The position numbers and the translations under genes were made by a program. From CATOSP01 sp965197545 (GTDB lineage: Bacteria > Chloroflexota > Dehalococcoidia > Lucifugimonadales > UBA3495), in NCBI GenBank assembly GCA_965197545.1, contig CBDANJ010000007.1, forward strand, positions 1,426,001 to 1,490,000: a stretch of DNA of 64,000 bases, written 5' to 3'. Of the stretch, positions 25,650-34,101 are shown piece by piece (the first letter of the stretch is position 1; every line of letters begins with the position of its first letter). The notes below the pieces were generated by a model. That model was not told the DNA's origin. It saw nothing but the letters and a program-made list of their open reading frames with translations, and made no database searches.

Positions 25650-25961
25650 TTAGGTTAGCTTTGCCAGGACGTCGTTTGCTCCCATGATAAGCAGCTCTTC
25701 GTCTTCCACTTGAAACTCGGTACCCGCGTACCTGGAATAGATGACCTTGTCACCGACGGCAACTTCCATTTCGAGCCGCTTCCCGTTGTTCAGGACTCGC
25801 CCAGGACCGGCGGCCACGACTTCTCCTTCTTGCTGGCGTTCCAATATCGTGTCGGGGAGGACGATGCCTCCGGTGCTCATCTCTTGTTGGGCCTTGGGGC
25901 GGACGACGATGCGGTCTCCCAATGGCTTTAGCTGAGTAGCCGAACTTGCGCTGATGGTCAT
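25650..25961 (-). CDS. groS: Co-chaperonin GroES (10 kDa)
   Basis: A 103-residue heptameric lid for GroEL. 'KPLGDRIVVRPKAQQEMSTG' then 'GIVLPDTILERQQEGEVVAA' covers the mobile loop, and 'VGDKVIYSRYAGTEF' the roof strand; it ends 'LLIMGANDVLAKLT'. The ATG at 25961 is preceded by GGAGGAAATC and fits the family N-terminus, so the 24 extra codons upstream are excluded. First gene of the groS-groL operon. I did not find a CIRCE operator in the 160 bases upstream, so HrcA control is not supported here. Confidence 0.96.
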   Translation of the reverse strand: MTISASSATQLKPLGDRIVVRPKAQQEMSTGGIVLPDTILERQQEGEVVAAGPGRVLNNGKRLEMEVAVGDKVIYSRYAGTEFQVEDEELLIMGANDVLAKLT

Positions 25962-26251
25962 GATTTCCTCCGGATATGTGGTTGCACGCCCAGAAGTGGG
26001 CGGGTCCGCAGGCCGAATAGCCGCACGGCGCACAGTTGCGGGCGTTTGATGCTGAACTTTGACCCGAACCGCTCATAAGGATAAATCCACAGCATTTACG
26101 GGTCAAGGGATGGGCTAGAGGAGGGGTGTGACTAAAAGGGGTTGGAAATCGAGGCAGTTTACAAGAGGGGGAAAAGATGGCAATGTCCCGGCATAGAATG
26201 TCCCGGCATAGATAGAAGCGGCGCGGGCAGCGCCGGCAGGGGAGAAGGGGT

Positions 26252-27619
26252 ATGAATCGGGAGCAGGCACTGAGGGAGATACTGAGGGAGATAATGGAAC
26301 AGGCCACCCAGGAAATGCGGGAAGTGCTGAGCCGGGAAAGCGAGGAGGACGGGGCGGAGCAGTGGGACCCGGACGCCTGGGAGGAAGAGCTTATCCGGTT
26401 CTCCCGTGAGTTGAACCGGAAGATGTTGCAAACTTGGGCGGAGGTGAAGGCTGAGCAAGCAAAAGCTCAGGCCCCTTTTGCTCCTGCTGTCAAGGAAGAC
26501 GCCGCCTGCATCGGTGGCAGGCCCTGAGCTGGCTAAGCAGCTTTGGTCAGATAGGGGTCCCAGCGCCTTATCTGCGTTGTCCCAAGGGTCATGGCGGCCA
26601 GCAGCCGTTCCAGGGATTGACCGGTTTGAAGTCTCAAGGCAAGTCGTTGGCCTTGCAGCGGGCATTGACGGATTTTGGGGCGGAAAAGTCCTTCGGGCAG
26701 GCCAGCCGGCAACTGAAAGAACACTAAAGAACACTATGGAGTGGAGTTGCACCGCAGCAGCATCAGGGAAGTGGTGCTGCAACAAGCTGGGAGAGCCGCT
26801 GGGTTGGTGGAGCGGGAGGAACGGGAGGCCGCCGCCAGCTATGCAGAGCAGCGGAGTTGCCGGCTTGGCAAGCCGTGGCTGATCGTGGAGACTGACGGCA
26901 GCATGGTGCGCACTGGGAAGTTGGAGCCGGACCCGGCCGGGGGAATGAGTTCTGGCAGGCGTCCCAAGCACGCCAGGAGAACCCGGCGGCGGGAGGCGCG
27001 CCTCAGTGTGGTGGAGGGGCCTGGCGGAAAGGAACGGCGGTACGCTGCGGCCTTGGGTTCTGCCCAGAGGACGGGAGAGCAGATGTTTGCCCTGGCGCTG
27101 GGGTGCGGGTATGGGGGCAACACCTGGGTGCATGGCGTGGGAGACGGGGCGCCTTGGACCGCGCAACAGATGGCGGCAGTTTTCCCCAGGCAGCGCTTCT
27201 TACTGGACCGCTATCACCTTTTGGAACACCTGCATGAGGGGGCGCCGGCGTTGACGCCAGGCGATGCCCTGGCTGCCAAGACATGGGTGGAGGAGCAGGC
27301 AGGCCGCATTGACGCAGGGAACACCGCCGTGGTGGTGGCTGAATGCCTGGTCTTAGCGGGAGGGAACCCCGAGCATCCTCTGTATCGGTTGTATCGGTTG
27401 GCTGGATACTTGGAGGACCGGCAAGGACAGATGGACTATGCCACCGCCGGTGCGGAAGGTTTGCCCATCGGCAGCGGCATGGTGGAAGGGGGCCACCGCG
27501 CCGTGATCCAAGCCCGCTTGAAGTTGCCCGGAGCATGGTGGAAGGAGGAGACCGTCAACCCCATGCTCGCCCTGAGAACCTTGCGGGCCAACGGCCAGCG
27601 GGAAGCCTTTTGGCATTGA
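26252..27619 (+). pseudogene. ISKra4-family transposase, broken by a 10-bp duplication
   Basis: Three pieces in three frames make one transposase. The first (26252-26479, 'MNREQALREILREIMEQ') meets a CCCTTTT heptamer at 26473-26479 and continues in the -1 frame as 'PAPYLRCPKGHGGQQPFQG' to 'ASRQLKEH'. There a tandem copy of AAAGAACACT (around 26715-26734) adds 10 bases, creates a stop and shifts the rest (26741-27619) to the third frame. The last part has the DDE-type segments 'RYHLLEHLHEGAP' and 'GLPIGSGMVEGGHRAVIQAR'. Removing one copy of the 10 bp restores 'KEHYGVELHRSSI'. Confidence 0.85.
26473..26479 (+). promoter_or_regulatory. Candidate -1 frameshift heptamer in ISKra4 transposase
   Basis: C CCT TTT fits the X XXY YYZ slippery pattern in the reading frame of the first ORF, and a -1 slip enters exactly the frame that encodes the zinc-ribbon-like middle part of the transposase. 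Two-ORF ISKra4 members using -1 frameshifting are known. Confidence 0.55.
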
Positions 27620-27718
27620 CCCCAACTTCTTTCAGTCACACCCGGGGAAGCGGCGGCGATAGACGGCAAGACCATGAGGCGTTCCCACGACCGGGCAGGC
27701 GGCAAAAAGGCCATCCAC

Positions 27719-27743
27719 CCCGTATCGCAGTACGGGGCAGGCT
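27719..27743 (+). repeat. Palindromic insert copy 1 (25 bp, frame-breaking)
   Basis: CCCGTATCGCAGTACGGGGC plus AGGCT sits between the codons for His and Met in the ISAs1 remnant. CCCGTA and TACGGG form the stem. Twenty-five bases shift the frame. Confidence 0.7.
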
Positions 27744-27779
27744 ATGGTCAGCGCCTGGGCATCTCAGAACGCGCTGACC

Positions 27780-27803
27780 CCCGTATCGGGTACGGGGCAA
27801 GCT
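27780..27803 (+). repeat. Palindromic insert copy 2 (24 bp, in frame)
   Basis: CCCGTATCGGGTACGGGGCA plus AGCT lies between Thr and Leu codons and adds the residues PVSGTGQA without changing frame. Confidence 0.75.
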
Positions 27804-28070
27804 CTGGGCCAGGTTAAGACCGGGGAGAAGTCCAACGAAATCACCGCCATCCCCCAATTGCTGGAACTCCTGGACCTTCACGGGTGCATCGTCACCATTG
27901 ACGCGATGGGATGCCGGAAGGAGACAGCCCAAAAGATTATTGGGGCCGGGGCGGACTACGTGCCGGCGGTAAAAGAGAATCAAAGCCAACTGTATGAGGA
28001 TGTCCGGGATCTTTTTGAAGGCGCTGAAGCCCTCGGGTTTGAGGGAGTCCCATATGACTACAGCCATACC

Positions 28071-28094
28071 CCCGTATCCAGTACGGGGCAGGCC
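28071..28094 (+). repeat. Palindromic insert copy 3 (24 bp, in frame)
   Basis: CCCGTATCCAGTACGGGGCA plus GGCC again lies between an ACC (Thr) and a CTG (Leu) codon and adds PVSSTGQA. Same orientation and same codon context as copy 2. Confidence 0.75.
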
Positions 28095-28390
28095 CTGGAA
28101 AAGGGTCGCGGACGAATCGAAAAACGGGAATGTTGGGTCATAACCGGCCCGGAGTGTCCGGATTATCTGCAAACCGGAAAACAATGGCCTTGCCTGAAGT
28201 CTGTAGTCAAGGCCGTAGGCCGCCGGGATACTGACCAGGGCGCGGTGAGCCAACCCCGGTACTGCATCAGCAGCCTCGACGCCTCGGCCCATAGGCTCCT
28301 GAGCGTGATACGCAGTCACTGGAGCATTGAAAATTCGCTCCACTGGACGTTGGACGCGACCTTCCGGGAAGACCAGCGCCGGGTGCGCAA

Positions 28391-28413
28391 AAGCCTGCCC
28401 CCGTGAAAACGGG
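28391..28413 (-). repeat. Palindromic insert copy 4 (about 23 bp, opposite orientation)
   Basis: AGCCTGCCCCCGTGAAAACG plus GGG, the reverse-complement orientation of copies 1-3. It breaks the ISAs1 frame after 'DQRRVRK'. End points are uncertain by 1-3 bases. Confidence 0.65.
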
Positions 28414-28501
28414 GGACCGCGGGGCGCAAAACATGGGCCTCTCGCGGCAGATTGCCCACAATCTGCTCAAGAGGGAGACCAGCCTGAAAACCGGCATCCA
28501 A

Positions 28502-28529
28502 AGCCTGCCCCCGGCCACGACCGGGGGGC
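28502..28529 (-). repeat. Palindromic insert copy 5 (about 28 bp, opposite orientation)
   Basis: AGCCTGCCCCCGGCCACGAC plus CGGGGGGC lies between 'KTGIQ' and 'KRLNAGW' codons and shifts the frame. The loop differs from the other copies, while the AGCCTGCCCC head is unchanged. Confidence 0.6.
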
Positions 28530-28601
28530 AAACGCCTCAACGCCGGCTGGAGTGAGGACTACCTGCTCAAAGTCCTTCTCAGTTAAAACGCGATTGCCCT
28601 G

Positions 28602-28628
28602 GATTTCCAACCCCTTTCAGTCACACCC
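28602..28628 (-). repeat. Isolated ISKra4-type terminal repeat fragment
   Basis: Read inward on the minus strand it is GGGTGTGACTGAAAGGGGTT then GGAAATC, matching the left end at 26124 at 26 of 27 positions. Similarity stops exactly at the ISAs1 right end, so it looks like what remains of a second ISKra4 copy into which ISAs1 had inserted. Confidence 0.65.
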
Positions 28629-28832
28629 GGCCGCCACTATAGAATAGAATGGTATGTTTCCCTTTGTCCGCCCGGCGGGCTAACTGCCGGATTACCCTCT
28701 GAATCTCAACAAGCGAGCCGGGGGCAGGACGGCGTCGGTGGCTCCGGCCGTCCTCGGCTAATTGGTATTACAACGATGGGTTGTATAGTACGGCATTCTT
28801 GGGATAGTAGTGCTTTGGGATAGGGAGGCGGC

Positions 28833-30225
28833 GTGATGGATGTGGCAGCCTTTGAGCGGGTTCACGAGTCTTTCCGAGAGTTCCATGCTTTCTTCGCGGT
28901 GGCCTTCGGACGCAAGCAGTGGCGGGAACACAGCAAGCACTATCTCCAAGCCCTGCTGGTCCGGTCCCAAGAGCGTCGCAACGCCGAGAATCTCTCCGAG
29001 ACCGTTCCTGCTTCCGCCCGGGTCATGCAGCGCTTTCTCGCCGAGGCCCGCTGGGACGATGACGCGGTCATAGGACGCCTCCAAGAATACTTGGGCCCCA
29101 AGTTGGCTCACTTTCAGGCGGTGTGGGTGTTCGACGGCAGCGATTTTCCCAAGCAGGGCGTGAAATCGGTTGGTGTGGCCCGGCAATACTGCGGAGCGCT
29201 GGGGAAGATCACCAACTGCCAGGCCGGGGTGTTTCTGGCTCGCGTGGGGTCGCGTGCTGGCGGACAAGCGCCTGTATCTGCCCGAGGAATGGACTTCGGA
29301 CGCGGACCGCTGCGCGGCGGCAGGAGTGTCGGCAGACCGCCGTCAGTATCGAACCAAGACGGAGTTGTCCTTGGAGATGCTGACGCAGGCGCAGGCACGG
29401 GGCCATCTCAGTACCCGGTGGGTTGCCCGGGATTCCGCCTTCGGGATGTCTTCGTCTTTCCGGGCTGGCCTGGCGGCAGCAGGGATGCGGTACGTGCTGG
29501 ACGTGAGGCCGAACATGACGGTCTGGCCGCTGGATCCTGCCTGGAGCAACCCGGCCTATCAAGGATTTGGCCGCCCCCGCAAGCCCAAACTGCGGCCGGG
29601 GCAGCGGCTGACCGTCGAAGGGCGTAGCTTGTCGCTGCCTGAGGAGGCTTGGCGCAAGGTGACGGTGGCGGAGGGAACGCAGTGGCCGAGGACCTATATG
29701 TTCAGTGCCCAGCGGGTACGGGTAACACGGAAGCGAAAGCCCGGCGAGGTGGTCTGGGCGGTCAACCGGCGGAACCTGTACGGGAGCGAGCCCCGCTACT
29801 ACCTGTCCAACGCCCCGGAGCACACACCCTTGAACACGCTGGCTTACGTAGGCGGGTCCCGCTGGCGCATCGAAACAGAATTCGAGACTGAGAAGAGCGA
29901 CGTGGGACTGGACGAGTATGAGACGCGCACTTGGGCCGGCTGGAATCACCATATCGCTTTGTGCCTCCTGGGCGGGGCGTTCCTGCTGAGTTAGCAGCAG
30001 GAATGGGAAAAAAGATGCCCCGGATCACCCGGCCTCAAAGCCTGCCCTCGTGTAAACGGGGGTGTACCGCGCGTGGTGCGGGAGATGCTGCCCCGGGAGA
30101 GCTTCGGGCCGAATGAGTTGCTGCTGTGGCTGGAGTGGACGCAGCAACGCAACGAGCGGGCGAGACTCTCCCACCAAAGACGCCGCTACAGACTTCGCCG
30201 CAACACGTCAGGCACCCCTCCTTGA
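28833..30225 (+). pseudogene. IS701-family transposase, multiply disrupted
   Basis: The N-terminal frame encodes 'YLQALLVRSQERRNAENLSE' and 'AVWVFDGSDFPKQGVKSVGV' (the DGSDFPK segment holds the first catalytic Asp). Near 29250 a one-base change moves the reading to the frame 29170-29994, with 'RVLADKRLYLPEEWTSDADR', 'RWVARDSAFGMSSSFRAGLA' and 'WRIETEFETEKSDVGLDEYE'. A TAG follows 'AFLLS', then another shift near 30005, and a palindromic insert at about 30040. The last recognisable residues 'FGPNELLLWLEWTQQRNERA' lead to a stop at 30225. At least four lesions: the gene is dead. Confidence 0.85.
30040..30064 (-). repeat. Palindromic insert copy 6 (about 25 bp) in the IS701 remnant
   Basis: AGCCTGCCCTCGTGTAAACG plus GGGGT follows 'MPRITRPQ' codons in the IS701 transposase and precedes 'VVREMLPRESF'. 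Same orientation and same AGCCTGCCC head as copies 4 and 5, but in a different IS family. Confidence 0.65.
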
Positions 30226-30405
30226 ATCCGACGTTGTAATACTAAGGGGATCATTGAACTGTTGGGCGCAGCGGTCGGCCGCAATTATTTAGTCGGAGGG
30301 CCGGGAGCTGGAACAGGCTTTGGCGGACTTCAAGAGATTGCTCTAAGTGTCGGGAGAAACCATCGCCGCCTCCGTCTGCCGCTGGCCCTGTGCTAGACTT
30401 CTGGC

Positions 30406-31623
30406 ATGTCTTACGTGGCGGACCTGCATGTGCATTCTCGGTTTGCTTATGCGTGCAGCAAGAAGCTCACGTTGGAGGGACTGGCTGAGTGGGCCAAGTT
30501 GAAGGGCATCGACGTGCTGGCCAGCGGCGATTTTACCCATCCGGTGTGGAACGGCGAGCTCAAGGAAAAGCTGAAAGAGGTCTCGCCTGGACTGTTTTCC
30601 TACGACGATGTCAATTTCGTATTGGGCACCGAGATAAGCTGCGTCTATAAGCAGGATGGCAGGGGTCGAAGGCTTCATTTGCTAGTTTTTGCCCCGGGAT
30701 TTGCCGCTGTCGACAGGCTCCGCCGGTCGTTGGCGGATGCGGGCGCGAAGCTGGACGGAGATGGAAGGCCCAGCGTACGACTTTCGGGGCGGGACTTGAC
30801 CGCCTTGGTTTTGGATATAGACCCCGATTGCATGGTTATTCCGGCGCACGTGTGGACACCCTGGTACGGGCTATTCGGCTCCAAGTCGGGTTTCGACAGC
30901 CTGGAGGACTGTTTCCAGGACATGAGCCCTTTCATCCACGCCGTGGAGACCGGCTTATCCAGCGACCCTGAGATGAATTGGCCGGTTGGTGAGCTGGAGG
31001 GCAAGTCCATAGTGTCCTTTTCCGACGCCCACTCTCTGCCGAATCTGGGCCGGGAGTTGACCGTCTTTGGTGGGCAACCCGGCTATCACTCACTGGCCCG
31101 AGCCCTGGCCAACCAGGATGTGGACTACACGATCGAGTTCTATGCTGAAGAGGGGAAATACCACTACAGCGGGCATCGCAAGTGCGGGGTCCGCCAATCG
31201 CCGGAAGAGACTCTGCAGCAGGGGGGTGGGTGCCCGGTTTGCGGTCGTGCGTTGACGCTGGGAGTGCTCCACAGGGTCGAGAGTCTAGCCCGAGGTAAAG
31301 TAGCCGGGTCTGAGGACGGGGACGGTTTTGTCCGGTCCGGTGATCGCCCACCGTTCATCCGCGCCGTGTCTTTGGTTAACATAATCAGCCAAGCCCTGGG
31401 GAAGGGCTCAAACTCTCAAGCCGTCCAACGAGAGTACCGGCGAATCGTCGGAGAATTGGGGAGCGAGGTCCATGCGCTCATACACGCAGGCGCCGCTGAC
31501 CTGGAACTGGCGGGCGGAGAGAGGATTGCCGAAGGTGTGCTACTTGCGAGGTCAGGGAAGGTGCGGGTGGAGCCGGGGTTCGACGGGGAATACGGGAAGG
31601 TGCGAGTCTGGGAGGCAGCATAA
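30406..31623 (+). CDS. Endonuclease Q-type PHP domain nuclease
   Basis: A 405-residue protein matching the EndoQ family, which nicks DNA 5' of deaminated bases (uracil, hypoxanthine, xanthine) and abasic sites. The PHP metal site starts 'YVADLHVHSRFAYACSKKLT' and includes 'LASGDFTHP', 'GTEISCVY', 'VIPAHVWTPWYGLFG' and 'SFSDAHSLPNLGRE'. The zinc finger follows at about 258-284 as HRKCG and GGCPVCGRAL. EndoQ is mainly archaeal with scattered bacterial holders. It stands alone downstream of the insertion sequences, upstream of rimI in the same direction. Confidence 0.85.
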   Translation: MSYVADLHVHSRFAYACSKKLTLEGLAEWAKLKGIDVLASGDFTHPVWNGELKEKLKEVSPGLFSYDDVNFVLGTEISCVYKQDGRGRRLHLLVFAPGFAAVDRLRRSLADAGAKLDGDGRPSVRLSGRDLTALVLDIDPDCMVIPAHVWTPWYGLFGSKSGFDSLEDCFQDMSPFIHAVETGLSSDPEMNWPVGELEGKSIVSFSDAHSLPNLGRELTVFGGQPGYHSLARALANQDVDYTIEFYAEEGKYHYSGHRKCGVRQSPEETLQQGGGCPVCGRALTLGVLHRVESLARGKVAGSEDGDGFVRSGDRPPFIRAVSLVNIISQALGKGSNSQAVQREYRRIVGELGSEVHALIHAGAADLELAGGERIAEGVLLARSGKVRVEPGFDGEYGKVRVWEAA

Positions 31624-31727
31624 CTGTGCCGTGGCTGTGGCGCGTTTTTTCCTTATGTTACAATTGCCACCGGTGTCCCGGACTGCTCCACGATCCGTCC
31701 CTAACGCCGCCCCTAAACGTATGAAAT

Positions 31728-32372
31728 ATGGACTATTTTATTAGGCGTCTACGCGCCGAGGACATCATCCAGGTTGTCGAAATCGAGCGCGAGGCCTTCT
31801 CCCCCCTCTGGATTAGCACGCCGTTCAAGCGGGAGCTCAACAACCGGTTTGCCTGTCATCTGGTAGTTTGCCCCCCGGAGGCGGAGGCGGAACAGCCGGA
31901 GGCCGCCCCCCAGGTGGAATCGGACTCGCTATGGTCGCGGGTGAGCCGCAAGGCACGAGGCTTGATACGGCCGTCGCGGAACGAATCTCCGGTGGACCAT
32001 TCCGTAGCGGGTTACGTCAGCGTCTGGTACCAGGGGGACGAGGCCCACATCACGGAGATTGCAGTGCGCGAGGACCTGCGGGGACACGGACTAGGGGAAC
32101 TGCTGCTGATAGGGTCTTTGCGAGAGGCGTTGGAGTACGGTTCCGAGGTAATGACCCTGGAAGCCAGGGTTTCCAATTTCATCGCACAGCGGCTTTACGA
32201 AAAGTACGGTTTCAAAGAGGTGGGTATTCGGAAGGGCTATTACTCCGACAACCGGGAAGACGCTGTGATAATGACCACCACCCCGATTCACAGCGAGGAA
32301 TACACGAAGAGCTTTTCCCAGCTGCAGGATGCCTACCAGGCCCGTTGGCGGGAAATCCGCATCGAGGCCTGA
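31728..32372 (+). CDS. rimI: GNAT acetyltransferase, ribosomal protein S18-alanine type
   Basis: A 214-residue acetyltransferase. 'IRRLRAEDIIQVVEIEREAF' at the N-terminus, the acetyl-CoA pyrophosphate loop 'REDLRGHGLGELLLIGSLRE' and 'LEARVSNFIAQRLYEKYGF' are those of RimI, which acetylates the N-terminus of S18. Two oddities: an acidic, proline-rich insert of about 40 residues (about 47-88) and a longer C-terminal tail than the usual 150 residues. The assignment to RimI rather than another GNAT is by motif only. Confidence 0.75.
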   Translation: MDYFIRRLRAEDIIQVVEIEREAFSPLWISTPFKRELNNRFACHLVVCPPEAEAEQPEAAPQVESDSLWSRVSRKARGLIRPSRNESPVDHSVAGYVSVWYQGDEAHITEIAVREDLRGHGLGELLLIGSLREALEYGSEVMTLEARVSNFIAQRLYEKYGFKEVGIRKGYYSDNREDAVIMTTTPIHSEEYTKSFSQLQDAYQARWREIRIEA

Positions 32373-32570
32373 GCCGCGACGGTCTATGAACGGTTTATGA
32401 ATCGTAAGAATGGGCGCGAGATTGCGAATCGAGTAGCCCTGGCGCACGATGTTGACCATCGGTTACCGCCGTTGGTAGAATGGCTCAGTCGCGGGGCCCC
32501 CTAAGGCCGTGCGTGAGGGGCATGGGCAACGTGGTGTTTCCCGATAGAGCGGCCTGGAGGACCTAGGTTA

Positions 32571-33182
32571 ATGTTGGTCATCGGACTGACTGGAGGAATC
32601 GGCACAGGCAAGAGCGAGGTTGCGCGCCTTCTGGAGTCTCTGGGAGCCGCGCCGATCAACGCCGACCAGATCGGTCACGAAGCATACACCCCCCACTCAG
32701 AGACCTGGAACCTGGTGGTCGACGCCTTTGGGGAAGGGATTCTCCAGGAAAGCGGCGAGATTGACCGGCGGGCGCTGGGCGGTATCGTCTTCTCCGACCC
32801 CGAAGAGATGGCCAAGCTCAACTCCATCATGCACCCACAGATGGCGAGCATGGTGACCGACAGGATCGACTCCTTGAGAGGGGACGGCGCCGAGGTTGTC
32901 GTCGTAGAAGCCGCCGTGCTTTTCGAGGCCGGGTGGGAAACGCTGGTAGACGAAGTTTGGTCGACCGACTCCCCGGTGGAGACCGTGGTCCAGAGGCTGC
33001 AGGCAGCCCGGGGAATCAGCCCAGAAGAGGCCCGGAAGCGGATCGATTCGCAGATGGACCGCGAAGAAAGGCTCGGGCGGTCGGATGTCGTCGTAGACAA
33101 CTCCGGTGATGTCGCCCGATTGGAGCGCACAGTCCGCGAACTGTGGCAGTCGAGAGTAAACGGAAGGACAGAGAGCAAGTAA
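32571..33182 (+). CDS. coaE: Dephospho-CoA kinase
   Basis: A 203-residue P-loop kinase that adds the 3' phosphate in the last step of coenzyme A synthesis. 'VIGLTGGIGTGKSEVARLLE' is the Walker A region, 'GAAPINADQIGHEAY' the substrate site, and 'VVEAAVLFEAGWETLVDEVW' the core. Length is typical. Its stop codon shares a base with the next start (TAATG), so it is translationally coupled to the AAA ATPase gene, an unusual companion for coaE. Confidence 0.95.
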   Translation: MLVIGLTGGIGTGKSEVARLLESLGAAPINADQIGHEAYTPHSETWNLVVDAFGEGILQESGEIDRRALGGIVFSDPEEMAKLNSIMHPQMASMVTDRIDSLRGDGAEVVVVEAAVLFEAGWETLVDEVWSTDSPVETVVQRLQAARGISPEEARKRIDSQMDREERLGRSDVVVDNSGDVARLERTVRELWQSRVNGRTESK

Positions 33183-34093
33183 TGCTAGATACGGAAACGC
33201 CAGAATTTAAAGAGTACGCGATCGAGGAATTCCTAGTCCGCAGCGAGCCTTATTACCGTTCCGTTGGGGACGAGGAAGCGCTCTTCACCGCGGCTTATCA
33301 CCAGCATATACCCGTACTGTTGAAAGGTCCCACGGGCTGCGGCAAGACTCGCTTCGTCGAGTACATGGCCTGGAAGCTGGGAAGGCCGTTGACAGTGGTA
33401 CAGGACGATCAGGCGCCCCAGGGAGCCCAGCGGCAAGAGATAAGGGAGGGCGAGGTGCGGGTCCCGCTGGTAACCATTGCCTGCCACGAAGACCTTACCG
33501 CGAGTGACTTGGTGGGGCGGTATTTGCTGGACGCCGATGGCACCCGCTGGATTGATGGACCGATGACTCGCGCGGTCAAGAACGGCGCGATCCTCTACCT
33601 GGATGAGGTAGTTGAAGCGCGGAAGGACACGACCGTGCTGATTCATCCCCTCACCGACCACCGCAGGATTCTCCCTGTAGAGAAGACGGGATCCATCATT
33701 GAAGCCGACGACCGCTTCCTGCTGTGCATCTCCTACAACCCCGGTTATCAGAGCGCGTTGAAGGACCTCAAGCACAGCACCCGGCAGCGGTTCATCTCCA
33801 TCGAATTCGATTACCCCCCGCGAGAATTGGAACGAGAGATCGTCGCCCGGGAGAGCGGATGCAGCGATGAGGCCGCCGATTCGCTGGCGAAGCTGGGAGA
33901 GAAGATCCGGAACTTGCAGGAACATGGTCTGCAAGAGGGAGCCAGCACGCGCCTGTTGATATATGCCGGGCGTTTGATCTCCGAGGGGATCGCGGCCCGC
34001 CGGGCATGTCAGGTGGCCATTGTATGGACGCTGACGGACGAACCTGAACTGCAGCGCAGCATCGAAGAAGTGGTCTCCTCTATCTTCGAATAG
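33182..34093 (+). CDS. MoxR-type AAA+ ATPase of the NorQ/CbbQ group
   Basis: A 303-residue ATPase. Walker A is 'LLKGPTGCGKTRFVEYMAWK' and Walker B 'GAILYLDEVVEARKDTT'; 'GRYLLDADGTRWIDGPMTRA' and 'FLLCISYNPGYQSALKDLKH' are diagnostic of the NorQ/NirQ/CbbQ branch, which remodels metalloenzymes together with a VWA-domain partner. I start it at 33182 (overlapping coaE stop, ribosome binding site GGACAGAGAG). The VWA partner follows two genes downstream after the Nudix gene. No NO reductase or Rubisco gene is in the window, so the client is unknown. Confidence 0.9.
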   Translation: MLDTETPEFKEYAIEEFLVRSEPYYRSVGDEEALFTAAYHQHIPVLLKGPTGCGKTRFVEYMAWKLGRPLTVVQDDQAPQGAQRQEIREGEVRVPLVTIACHEDLTASDLVGRYLLDADGTRWIDGPMTRAVKNGAILYLDEVVEARKDTTVLIHPLTDHRRILPVEKTGSIIEADDRFLLCISYNPGYQSALKDLKHSTRQRFISIEFDYPPRELEREIVARESGCSDEAADSLAKLGEKIRNLQEHGLQEGASTRLLIYAGRLISEGIAARRACQVAIVWTLTDEPELQRSIEEVVSSIFE

Positions 34094-34101
34094 CGGTAGA
34101 G

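Larger units (their letters stand above)
26124..27643 (+). mobile_element. ISKra4-family insertion sequence, inactive
   Basis: A 1520-bp element bounded by imperfect terminal inverted repeats: left GGGTGTGACTAAAAGGGGTT (from 26124) and right, read inward, GGGTGTGACTGAAAGAAGTT (ending 27643). It encloses one transposase gene that lies 128 bases from the left end and 24 from the right. No target duplication is recognisable: the right flank is ISAs1-family coding sequence and the left flank is unrelated. Confidence 0.8.
27644..28586 (+). pseudogene. ISAs1-family transposase remnant, N-terminus missing, with five palindromic insertions
   Basis: Coding similarity begins abruptly at the ISKra4 right end with 'IDGKTMRRSHDRAGGKKAIH', continues 'KSNEITAIPQLLELLDLHGC' and 'IVTIDAMGCRKETAQKI', and ends 'LNAGWSEDYLLKVLLS' with a TAA at 28584-28586. 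About 120 N-terminal residues are absent. The gene is interrupted by five short GC palindromes (separate entries), of which two keep the frame and three break it. The right terminal repeat AACGCGATTGCCCTG ends near 28601. Confidence 0.85.
28762..30245 (+). mobile_element. IS701-family insertion sequence, decayed
   Basis: About 1.48 kb bounded by imperfect inverted repeats: TTGGTATTACAACG from 28762 and, read inward from 30245, TTAGTATTACAACG, with a few further matches (GG.TT). Size fits IS701. A target duplication could not be fixed; CTAA is present at both ends but overlaps the right repeat. Confidence 0.6.

Noticed and set aside
25962..26123. CIRCE operator upstream of groS
   Set aside because: No TTAGCACTC-N9-GAGTGCTAA or close variant is present.
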